From Deltaproteobacteria bacterium CG_4_8_14_3_um_filter_43_13 (lineage in GTDB: Bacteria > Desulfobacterota > UBA8473), in the NCBI GenBank assembly GCA_002782605.1, contig PFIF01000154.1, positions 1-5,030 of the forward strand: a stretch of DNA of 5,030 bases, written 5' to 3'. A program made the translations under genes and the position numbers. Shown here in pieces: positions 1 to 5,030 of this stretch (the stretch's first letter is position 1; each line of letters begins with the position of its first letter). Under the pieces are notes generated by a model. That model had not been told where the DNA came from. It saw nothing but the letters and a program-made list of their open reading frames with translations, and did not search any database.

Positions 1-19
1 CCCTATATATGGTTAGCCC
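1..19 (-). repeat. Possible start of a second attC, cut by the window edge
   Basis: On the minus strand GGGCTAACCATATAT shares the 8-mer GCTAACCA with the R'' end of the attC-like site at 763-872. The same 8-mer as TGGTTAGC lies at 10-17 and at 863-870. If real, it would close a cassette carrying mntA-hepT. The rest of the site, which would decide the matter, lies outside the window, so this is only suggestive. Confidence 0.3.
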
Positions 20-34
20 GCGGCTTCTTGAACA

Positions 35-72
35 AAGGATTGAATGTGACCTTTCAGGTCTCATCAATCCTT
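35..72 (-). terminator. Long imperfect hairpin after hepT, possible terminator
   Basis: The arms at 56-72 and 35-52 pair over 16 positions with one mismatch and one bulged base around a 3-nt loop. On the minus strand the stem begins 5 nt after the hepT TAA stop, with AAGGATTGA pairing to TCAATCCTT. The T-run after it (CTTTGTT) is short, so this may be an inefficient terminator or an RNA-stabilising 3' end rather than a classical intrinsic terminator. Confidence 0.45.
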
Positions 73-77
73 ATTGG

Positions 78-434
78 TTATCTTTTTTCCGTGCTCTCAT
101 TCTCGATCATTTTTTTGATGATCGCTTTTAATTGTGGCACAGATTCTTTAATCGTTTTCCATAGAATGTCGGCTTCTGTTTCCCAGTAGTGATGAGTTAA
201 ACGATCTTTCATCCCTGCAACCGATCGCCAAGGTATATCAGGATATTTTTCAGTAAACGAATCAGGAATTTTTTTAACAGCTTCTCCAATAATCTCAAAT
301 TCTCTTTCTACGGCACGGATTGTTTTCTCATCGTTTGCGAAAGCCTCATAATTCATATGGAGCACAAACCCGTAAATAGCATCGGTTGCCTTCAAGATAT
401 CTTCAAGAAAATGTAAAACAGTCCTCTGAGTCAT
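78..434 (-). CDS. hepT: HepT-like toxin (DUF86 / HEPN family), type VII toxin-antitoxin
   Basis: 118-residue protein that reads as a complete HepT. Known HepT proteins are small helical HEPN ribonucleases, neutralised when the partner nucleotidyltransferase adds AMP to a tyrosine next to the catalytic histidine. Visible signatures are the N-terminal FLEDILKATDAI helix, IIGEAVKKIP (residues 48-57), PWRSVAGM (68-75) and the HEPN motif KDRLTHHYW (76-84). His81 is the catalytic histidine and Tyr83 the predicted AMPylated tyrosine of the H-x-Y motif. The arginine of the usual R-x4-H motif is Lys76 here, although Arg78 lies close by; this may alter activity. The start codon overlaps the mntA stop as ATGA and is preceded by a strong Shine-Dalgarno AAGAGGTGG (442-450) 7 nt upstream, indicating coupled translation. 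The stop is TAA, followed directly by a long hairpin. The family assignment is firm; actual toxicity is inferred. Confidence 0.9.
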   Translation of the reverse strand: MTQRTVLHFLEDILKATDAIYGFVLHMNYEAFANDEKTIRAVEREFEIIGEAVKKIPDSFTEKYPDIPWRSVAGMKDRLTHHYWETEADILWKTIKESVPQLKAIIKKMIENESTEKR

Positions 435-724
435 ACGTAAACCACCTCTTTGATAATAGAGTCCTTGAGTTGAGGTTTTATACCTTTATTAGTTACCAAG
501 TCCACTTTTACCCCAACGATTTCACTCAGGTAGTATTCCAATTCTATCAAAGTAATGAGGCTTGGAGCATCTTCATAATCTATCAACACATCAAGATCAC
601 TGCTTTGATGTTGATCTCCTCGAACATACGAACCAAAAACGCCTAAGCGGTTAACTTTATATTTTTTTAGGAGAATTGGTTTTTGTTCGGTCAATCTCTT
701 CTTGATTTCATTAAAAGTTTTCAT
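431..724 (-). CDS. mntA: MNT-domain nucleotidyltransferase antitoxin of the HepT module
   Basis: 97-residue minimal nucleotidyltransferase. In the best-studied MntA/HepT pairs this protein transfers AMP from ATP onto the HepT tyrosine and so inactivates the toxin. The signature GS-x10-D-x-D is exact: Gly31-Ser32, then Asp43-Leu-Asp45, with the third acidic residue at Asp75 in KVDLV. All catalytic positions are therefore present, and the length is normal for this family. I chose the ATG at 724 because GGAAAG (732-737) lies 7 nt upstream and the protein then begins with the usual helix MKTFNEIKKRL. The frame stays open upstream to an ATG at 799, but that extension is encoded by the attC-like palindrome and is unlike the family. 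The gene overlaps hepT by 4 nt. A lone TATAAT box lies about 32 nt upstream of the start. Confidence 0.9.
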   Translation of the reverse strand: MKTFNEIKKRLTEQKPILLKKYKVNRLGVFGSYVRGDQHQSSDLDVLIDYEDAPSLITLIELEYYLSEIVGVKVDLVTNKGIKPQLKDSIIKEVVYV

Positions 725-731
725 TGTTGTG

Positions 732-737
732 CTTTCC
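732..737 (-). promoter_or_regulatory. Ribosome binding site deciding the mntA start
   Basis: GGAAAG on the minus strand lies 7 nt before the ATG at 724. The in-frame ATG at 739 has no purine-rich sequence before it. The ATG at 799 has a weaker AGGG but lies inside the palindrome. This supports the 97-residue form of mntA. Confidence 0.6.
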
Positions 738-755
738 ATCGATAGGTTGGTGTTT

Positions 756-761
756 ATTATA
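756..761 (-). promoter_or_regulatory. Putative -10 box of the mntA-hepT operon
   Basis: A perfect TATAAT on the minus strand, about 32 nt upstream of the mntA ATG and just downstream of the GTTA end of the attC-like repeat. No good -35 hexamer is found at 16-18 nt; that position falls inside the repeat arm. It would give a leader of about 25 nt. Support is the -10 match and its position only. Confidence 0.4.
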
Positions 762-762
762 A

Positions 763-872
763 AAAATAACCTGCAAATCAGCGACGCGCGAAGCACCACC
801 AGACCATGGTTTTTCCCTACTGATTTGATCAGAACACGTGGTTGCGCGTCCGCTGGATTTGCTGGTTAGCGG
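763..872 (-). repeat. attC-like integron recombination site (imperfect inverted repeat with bulged bases)
   Basis: The arms are 838-868 and 767-799. On the minus strand the first arm starts TAACCAGCAAATCC then AGCGGACGCGC. The reverse complement of the second arm starts TAACCTGCAAATC then AGCGACGCGC. They pair over 22 positions with one mismatch and two single extra bases (C and G), both on the same arm; after a 4-nt asymmetry a further ACCAC/GTGGT pairs. These are hallmarks of attC: AAC/GTT outer boxes, an unequal L''/L' pair (AGCGGAC against GTCGCT) giving extrahelical bases that direct strand choice, and a variable centre. The total of about 105 nt fits the known attC size range. The flanks of the R boxes deviate from RYYYAAC/GTTRRRY (CGCTAAC and GTTATTT). 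In gene direction it lies 49 nt after the CoA-transferase stop and just before the mntA promoter box. The alternative is a non-integron cruciform repeat. Confidence 0.65.
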
Positions 873-878
873 TTTTCG

Positions 879-911
879 ATCTTTCCTTCATCATCAAAAG
901 AAATGAAAGAT
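879..911. repeat. Short inverted repeat after the CoA-transferase gene
   Basis: ATCTTTC (879-885) and GAAAGAT (905-911) form a perfect 7-bp stem around a 19-nt loop, starting 10 nt after the stop codon of the CoA-transferase gene. No T-run follows on the minus strand, so support for a terminator is weak. Confidence 0.25.
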
Positions 912-920
912 ACAATATCA

Positions 921-2087
921 CTAAACCACATTCTCTCTCCTCAAATCTTCAATTTCCTCCTTACTGTACCCAAAGGCAAGGAGCACCTCTTCTGTATGCT
1001 CTCCCATCCCAGGAGGAGGGCTTTTGATCTCAGCAGGGGTTTCTGAGAATTTAACCGGGAATGGAACCTGCTTTATCTTACCTAATTTGAGATCATCTAT
1101 CTCTCGAACCAAACCTCTGTGTATGATGTGAGGATCGGAAAAGACCTCTTCCATTGTATAAACAGGGCCACACGGAACACGGGCATCATTCATCTCTTTA
1201 AGCCACTCATCTCTGGTTTTTTTCAAAAATACAGACCTCAGTTTTTCAGATATCTCCTTACCATTCTCGATCCTCTTTCTATGAGTGCTGTATCGGGTAT
1301 TATTCAGAAACTCTTCCAGACCCAGTACCTTGCAGAGACTTTCCCAGAAATGCTCCTCCAATGCCCCTACGGTAACCTTCTTGCCATCCTTCGTCTCAAA
1401 TATGTCATTAGCAGGCGACAGATGACCCATCTCAGTAACCGTTGGTATGTCTCCCCCAGCAAGATACCCCCCGGCGCGAACACTCATCCATGAAACAATG
1501 CCATCGGTCATTGAGACGTCTATATACTGGCCTTTCCCTATCTTATCTCGCGCCATTAGGGCTGCAAGGATCGAGACTGTGGCAAACATACTTGAACTGA
1601 GATCGCCTACTGGTATGCCGGGCTTTGCAGGTGGTTCCCCCACTCGACCAGGCAAGCTCAGTATCCCTCCCACTCCTAAGTAATTGATGTCATGGCCTGG
1701 TATGTCTCGGTATGGCCCATCCTGACCAAAACCAGATATGGAACAATAAACGATCATAGGATTTATCTTGCTGACCTTTCCGTAGTCAACACCCAACCTC
1801 TCTGTTACACCTGGGCTGAAACCTTCTAATACAACATCCGATTTCTCTACCATCCGATAAAAGACTTCCTTCCCCTTATCGGATTTTAAGCTCAAGGTAA
1901 CGCTCTTCTTGTTTCGATTAACACTCATGAAAATCTCTGGAATCATCTCCCGTACATAATCCCCTACCCCGGGTTGCTCAAACTTGATTACCTCTGCTCC
2001 CAGGTCTCCTAGCAGCATAGAGCAATATGGACCAGGCAAAAGTCGCGATAGATCCAAGATTCGTATCCCTTCCAAAGGCAACGTCAT
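921..2087 (-). CDS. Family III CoA-transferase / alpha-methylacyl-CoA racemase-like protein (CaiB/BaiF family)
   Basis: 388-residue cytosolic enzyme of the CaiB/BaiF/AMACR family, which either moves CoA between carboxylic acids or epimerises 2-methylacyl-CoA. The N-terminus LEGIRILDLSRLLPGP, then GDLGAEVIKFE (27-37) and NRNKKSVTLSL (58-67), form the typical CoA-binding fold. GHDINYL (131-137) supplies His132 and VGDLSSS (160-166) supplies Asp162. These correspond to the His/Asp pair of alpha-methylacyl-CoA racemases with the same 30-residue spacing, and GALEEHF (241-247) matches the region of a third racemase acid. In transferases only the aspartate is essential, so the histidine favours racemase-like chemistry; substrate and reaction remain unknown. 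The ATG is preceded by a very strong Shine-Dalgarno AAAAGGAGGAGA (2094-2105), 7 nt away. The gene lies downstream of polA on the same strand, with a palindromic repeat cluster between them. Length is normal and no frameshift is seen. Confidence 0.88.
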   Translation of the reverse strand: MTLPLEGIRILDLSRLLPGPYCSMLLGDLGAEVIKFEQPGVGDYVREMIPEIFMSVNRNKKSVTLSLKSDKGKEVFYRMVEKSDVVLEGFSPGVTERLGVDYGKVSKINPMIVYCSISGFGQDGPYRDIPGHDINYLGVGGILSLPGRVGEPPAKPGIPVGDLSSSMFATVSILAALMARDKIGKGQYIDVSMTDGIVSWMSVRAGGYLAGGDIPTVTEMGHLSPANDIFETKDGKKVTVGALEEHFWESLCKVLGLEEFLNNTRYSTHRKRIENGKEISEKLRSVFLKKTRDEWLKEMNDARVPCGPVYTMEEVFSDPHIIHRGLVREIDDLKLGKIKQVPFPVKFSETPAEIKSPPPGMGEHTEEVLLAFGYSKEEIEDLRRENVV

Positions 2088-2106
2088 TGAACATCTCCTC
2101 CTTTTA

Positions 2107-2182
2107 GATTCGGGGTCAAACCCGTGTAGGGGCAGGTTTCATACCTGCCCTTACCCAAATGTCGGGTCAGACCCCAAATGTC
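2107..2182. repeat. Composite REP/BIME-like palindromic element between polA and the CoA-transferase gene
   Basis: Three nested parts are seen. GATTCGGGGTCAAACCCG lies at 2107-2124. A near-perfect hairpin has arms GGGCAGGT (2130-2137) and ACCTGCCC (2143-2150), extended outward by about four pairs including one G-T. An inverted copy of the first unit lies at 2159-2179 (minus strand ATTTGGGGTCTGACCC). The last unit sits between direct repeats CCCAAATGTC (2154-2163 and 2173-2182). Such mirrored palindromes in a gap between two co-oriented genes are typical of REP-type elements, which are usually moved by IS200-like tyrosine transposases elsewhere in the genome. There is no T-run, so it is not an obvious terminator. 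It could stabilise the polA 3' end or weaken read-through. Confidence 0.6.
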
Positions 2183-2199
2183 AGTAAACGATGAACAGG

Positions 2200-4872
2200 C
2201 TAATGAGCCTCACCCCAGCTCTTTCCAATCCCAATATCAACCTTTAAAGGCACCAGGAGTTCCATTACCCCTTCCATCTCCTCTTTCACCATCTCCGCCA
2301 CACTACCTACCTCATCATCTGGCACTTCAAAGACCAATTCATCATGAACCTGCATGATCATCTTGGCAGAAAATCCCACCTTTGAAATCCTTCTTGAGAT
2401 GCTGATCATGGCAACTTTTATTAAATCGGCGGCGCTACCCTGGATAGGCGTATTTATGGCGGTGCGTTCAGCAAACTGTCTGGTGGGATGATTCTTACTG
2501 TTTATCTCCGGAAGGTAACGACGTCGGTTCAACAGGGTTGTTACGTAACCATCTTTTTTGGCCTGAAGCAAGATCTTTTCAATATATCTCTTTACTCCTT
2601 CATGTCTCTGAAAGTAGTTATCAATATAATCCTGCGCCATCTTCATGTTTATCCCCAATTCCTGGGCTAAACCAAAAGAACTCATCCCGTATATAACTCC
2701 AAAGTTGATTACCTTTGCCTGTCTACGCATTTCAGAAGTGACCATTGATGGGATAATGCCGAATATCTCTGCTGCTGCTTCTGAGTGGACATCCCGATCG
2801 TTCTTAAATGAATCTACAAGTATATCATCCTCTGAAATATGGGCCAAAAGCCGAAGCTCTATCTGAGAATAATCAGCAGAGATTAAAGACCATCCATCTT
2901 CAGGGATAAATGCCTGGCGGATTTTTCTACCCTCTTGTGTCCTTATAGGAATGTTCTGTAAATTAGGATCACTGCTGCTTAATCTCCCGGTAGCAGTAAC
3001 GGTCTGGTTATAAGAGGTATGAATTCTTCCTGTTTCAGGGTGAATCAGCCTTGGCAGAGCATCCAGATAGGTAGATTTTAATTTTGTCATACTTCTGTAT
3101 TCCAATATCTTTGCCGGCAATTTATGTTCAAAAGCCAGCCTGCTCAGGGTGTTTACGTCGGTAGAATATCCTGTTTTTGTCCGCTTTGCTCCTGGCAACC
3201 CCAGTTTCTCAAACAGGATATTGCCCAACTGTTGAGTAGAGTTGATATTGAACTCCTCTCCTGCCAGATTATATATCTCTTTCATAAGCAGGTTTAACTT
3301 AACCTCCATCTCTTTGGACATCCTTAAGAGAAAGTCCACATCCACCTTAACCCCATTCATCTCCATATCTGCCAGGACCAGGATTAAAGGCATCTCGATA
3401 TTATAAAAAAGGTCGGCAAACCCCTCTTTTGCAAGCCTCGGTACCAATAAATTCGACAGGAGGAACGTAACATCAGAGTCTTCACATGTATAGATTGAGG
3501 CCTTCTCAATATCTATCTGATCGAATGTCAGGGTATTCTTGCCTTTTCCTGCTAAATCTTTATAGGATATCATCTGGTGGTCAAGATATTCCCTGGCAAT
3601 ATCCTCAAGATTATGATTGTGTTTCGATGGATTTAACAGGTAAGATGCCACCATTGTATCACAATTTATCCCTGAAAGTTCAATGCCGTACCGCCGAAGC
3701 ACCACATAGTCATACTTCACGTTCTGTCCTATCTTCTTGATACCCGTATCTTCAAGGATTGGCTTTAAAAACCGGAGCACATAGTCCATTCTCATCTGTT
3801 TCGGGGCTCCCAGATAGCGATGGGCAAGGGGTACATAAAACGCATCATGGGGTTTATAAGAAAAGGATATCCCCACTAACCCGGCCAGCATGGGGTCTTT
3901 TGATGTAGTCTCCAAATCCAATGCGAACTCGCGAGAGTTCTTCAACCCCTCAATCAATCTGCCAAATTCTTCTTCGGTAAGGACCACACTGTAATTCTCA
4001 GTGGGGAGTACCCCCTGTGACGAAAACTCCTTTAGGAATTTTGTAAATTCCAGTTCCTTAAAGATATTCTTTATCTTTTCCATGTCAGGTTCGGATAGAG
4101 AAAAATCATTAAAATCATAGGTCAGAGGGACATTGACATCTATTGTTGCCAACTCTTTACTTAGCCTCGCCTGACCGCCAAATTCTAAAAGGTTTTCTCT
4201 TCTCCGTTTACCTGCAACCTTATCCACATTGTTCAGGAGATTCTCAATTGTGCCAAATTCCTTTATCAATTCTATAGCTGTTTTCTCACCAATACCCGGG
4301 ACACCTGGGATGTTGTCAGATACATCACCTGCCAGCCCCATAATCTCTACTAATCGAGACGGCTCAACACCAAATCGATCTATTACTTCTCTGGTTCCAC
4401 ACTTCTTATCTTTCATGGTATCGAGGGTAATTGTATCTTCTGTTATGAGTTGAAGCATATCCTTATCACCGGTAACTATGACAACCTCTACCCCTTTCTT
4501 CTCACTCTCTTTAGCGATAGTGCCTATGATGTCATCCGCTTCAAAGCCTGTCATTTCCAGAACAGGGATATTAAAACCATCGACGACCTTTTTGATATAG
4601 GGGATTTGTGGAACGAGATCATCCGGCATGGCCGGTCTGTTTGCCTTGTATTGATCGTAGATCTCATGGCGGAATGTAGGACCTTTAACATCGAAGACAA
4701 CAGCCATATGGTCAGGTTTGTAGTCTTTTATTACCTTCAACAGCATGTTACAAAAACCGAATATTGCATTTGTTGGAAAACCGGATGAGGTAGAGAGACG
4801 ACCTACAGCAAAGTATGCCCTGTATATATAAGAACTCCCATCTATCAAAAATAGACGGGGTTTAGAAGACAT
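2200..4872 (-). CDS. polA: DNA polymerase I with 5' nuclease, 3'-5' proofreading and polymerase domains
   Basis: 890-residue complete Pol I, which fills gaps in repair and removes Okazaki primers. The 5' nuclease domain (about 1-286) shows LIDGSS (Asp11), EADDIIGT (Asp113/Asp114), TGDKD (Asp136/Asp138) and the GDVSDNIPGVPGIGEKT helix-hairpin-helix region (Asp183/Asp186). The 3'-5' exonuclease (about 290-485) keeps all DEDDy residues: Asp319 and Glu321 in ALDLETT, Asn384/Asp388 in QNVKYD, and Tyr461/Asp465 in YTCEDSD. Proofreading is therefore predicted active, unlike in Taq Pol I. The polymerase domain has motif A DYSQIELR (Asp667), the O-helix motif with Arg716, Lys720, Phe724 and Tyr728, and motif C QVHDEL (His843, Asp844, Glu845). 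Phe724 is the residue type that disfavours dideoxynucleotides. The start is the ATG at 4872, preceded by GGAG; a TTG four codons upstream overlaps that site and is unlikely. A sigma-70 promoter lies upstream. Confidence 0.98.
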   Translation of the reverse strand: MSSKPRLFLIDGSSYIYRAYFAVGRLSTSSGFPTNAIFGFCNMLLKVIKDYKPDHMAVVFDVKGPTFRHEIYDQYKANRPAMPDDLVPQIPYIKKVVDGFNIPVLEMTGFEADDIIGTIAKESEKKGVEVVIVTGDKDMLQLITEDTITLDTMKDKKCGTREVIDRFGVEPSRLVEIMGLAGDVSDNIPGVPGIGEKTAIELIKEFGTIENLLNNVDKVAGKRRRENLLEFGGQARLSKELATIDVNVPLTYDFNDFSLSEPDMEKIKNIFKELEFTKFLKEFSSQGVLPTENYSVVLTEEEFGRLIEGLKNSREFALDLETTSKDPMLAGLVGISFSYKPHDAFYVPLAHRYLGAPKQMRMDYVLRFLKPILEDTGIKKIGQNVKYDYVVLRRYGIELSGINCDTMVASYLLNPSKHNHNLEDIAREYLDHQMISYKDLAGKGKNTLTFDQIDIEKASIYTCEDSDVTFLLSNLLVPRLAKEGFADLFYNIEMPLILVLADMEMNGVKVDVDFLLRMSKEMEVKLNLLMKEIYNLAGEEFNINSTQQLGNILFEKLGLPGAKRTKTGYSTDVNTLSRLAFEHKLPAKILEYRSMTKLKSTYLDALPRLIHPETGRIHTSYNQTVTATGRLSSSDPNLQNIPIRTQEGRKIRQAFIPEDGWSLISADYSQIELRLLAHISEDDILVDSFKNDRDVHSEAAAEIFGIIPSMVTSEMRRQAKVINFGVIYGMSSFGLAQELGINMKMAQDYIDNYFQRHEGVKRYIEKILLQAKKDGYVTTLLNRRRYLPEINSKNHPTRQFAERTAINTPIQGSAADLIKVAMISISRRISKVGFSAKMIMQVHDELVFEVPDDEVGSVAEMVKEEMEGVMELLVPLKVDIGIGKSWGEAH

Positions 4873-4875
4873 AGC

Positions 4876-4882
4876 TTTCTCC
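4876..4882 (-). promoter_or_regulatory. Ribosome binding site deciding the polA start
   Basis: GGAGAAA on the minus strand, with GGAG at 4879-4882, lies 6 nt before the ATG at 4872. An in-frame TTG at 4884 overlaps this site and has no Shine-Dalgarno of its own, so the ATG is preferred. Confidence 0.7.
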
Positions 4883-4909
4883 AAATATACGGGTAACAGG
4901 GGTTAAAGG

Positions 4910-4930
4910 ATTCGGGGTCTAACCCGACAT
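4910..4930. repeat. Third copy of the GGGGTC..ACCCG palindrome, in the polA leader
   Basis: GATTCGGGGTCTAACCCG (4909-4926) matches 17 of 18 bases of the copy at 2107-2124. The 21 nt at 4910-4930 match 19 of 21 bases of the minus-strand copy at 2159-2179. In polA mRNA it can fold as TCGGG/CCCGA around a 6-nt loop. It lies between the predicted transcription start and the polA ribosome binding site, about 38 nt before the start codon. Confidence 0.6.
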
Positions 4931-4963
4931 CCACTCAATAACCTTTACGTTTTGTACAAAGTA

Positions 4964-4992
4964 AATATATTAGTAACCAGGCATTATGTCAA
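4964..4992 (-). promoter_or_regulatory. Sigma-70 type promoter of polA
   Basis: On the minus strand TTGACA (4987-4992, perfect -35) is followed after exactly 17 nt by TATATT (4964-4969, one mismatch to TATAAT). Transcription would start near 4957, giving a leader of about 85 nt that contains the palindrome at 4910-4930. A 6-bp inverted repeat abuts the -35 box on its upstream side. Confidence 0.8.
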
Positions 4993-4993
4993 C

Positions 4994-5010
4994 GTTAAAT
5001 TAAGTTTAAC
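4994..5010. repeat. Inverted repeat GTTAAA-N5-TTTAAC next to the polA -35 box
   Basis: GTTAAA (4994-4999) and TTTAAC (5005-5010) are perfect 6-bp arms with a 5-nt spacer, one base upstream of the -35 hexamer. It could be a regulator-binding site or simply part of an AT-rich upstream element. No partner site was seen elsewhere in the window. Confidence 0.3.
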
Positions 5011-5030
5011 CATCTCTCTCTTAACTTGAC

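Noticed and set aside
31..80. The hairpin after hepT as an attC site, since AAC and GTT triplets flank it
   Set aside because: It is shorter than known attC sites, lacks the AGCGGAC-type L'' box, and its bulged base is on the opposite arm from that expected for this orientation.
725..799. Longer mntA start at the ATG at 799, adding 25 residues
   Set aside because: The extra residues (MVLRASLICR...) are encoded by the attC-like arm GCTTCGCGCGTCGCTG and do not resemble MNT proteins. The start at 724 has its own Shine-Dalgarno and gives normal family length.
850..876. Plus-strand intrinsic terminator CCGCT...AGCGG followed by TTTT
   Set aside because: There is no plus-strand gene upstream to terminate, the loop is 13 nt with only 5 pairs, and the bases belong to the larger attC-like repeat.
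1119..1493. Plus-strand open frames inside the CoA-transferase gene
   Set aside because: They run antisense to a gene with clear family motifs, have no recognisable domain and no convincing ribosome binding site.
2119..2145. Eight-codon leader peptide (ATG...TGA on the minus strand) inside the GGGCAGGT hairpin
   Set aside because: It arises from the repeat sequence itself, has no good ribosome binding site and no codon run suggesting attenuation.
4450..4788. 112-residue plus-strand open frame inside polA
   Set aside because: It is antisense to the highly conserved 5' nuclease domain of polA and shows no recognisable motif.
4873..4884. polA start at the in-frame TTG at 4884
   Set aside because: The TTG overlaps the GGAG ribosome binding site, and the ATG four codons later is ideally spaced from it.

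Overview
The window carries four protein genes, all on the minus strand. Read in their own direction, the order from the right edge is polA (DNA polymerase I), a family III CoA-transferase / alpha-methylacyl-CoA racemase-like gene, and then a two-gene MNT/HepT toxin-antitoxin module ending near the left edge. No RNA gene, CRISPR array or transposase gene was seen. Base composition is moderately AT-rich, most clearly in the toxin-antitoxin part. The organism is a bacterium. A proofreading-competent Pol I, a CoA-transferase of the kind common in anaerobic fatty-acid and aromatic degraders, and short GGGGTC/GACCCC palindromes suggest an environmental proteobacterium, perhaps of the Desulfobacterota. 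That lineage call is weak inference.

Right part (about 2090-5030): polA has a near-consensus sigma-70 promoter (TTGACA, 17 nt, TATATT) about 100 nt upstream. Its leader of roughly 85 nt contains a small GGGGTC..ACCC palindrome. The same palindrome occurs twice more, in opposite orientations, around a strong GGGCAGGT hairpin in the 112-nt gap between polA and the CoA-transferase gene. The composite looks like a REP/BIME-type repeat element. No U-tract follows it, so the CoA-transferase gene may be read from the polA transcript.

Middle (725-920): between the CoA-transferase gene and the toxin-antitoxin pair lies an imperfect inverted repeat of about 105 nt. Its features match an integron attC site: terminal TAAC/GTTA boxes, arms that pair except for two single-base bulges on the same arm, an L''-type AGCGGAC facing an L'-type GTCGCT, and a variable central part. 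This is the most interesting signal in the window.

Left part (1-724): mntA and hepT overlap by the ATGA motif and form a type VII toxin-antitoxin operon. A TATAAT box lies just inside the putative attC boundary. Downstream of hepT come a long hairpin and then a second GCTAACCA box at the extreme edge, which could be the start of another attC. The simplest reading is that the toxin-antitoxin pair is a promoter-bearing gene cassette captured next to housekeeping and metabolic genes. No integron integrase gene is visible here, so a lone attC or an integrase-less cluster is possible.
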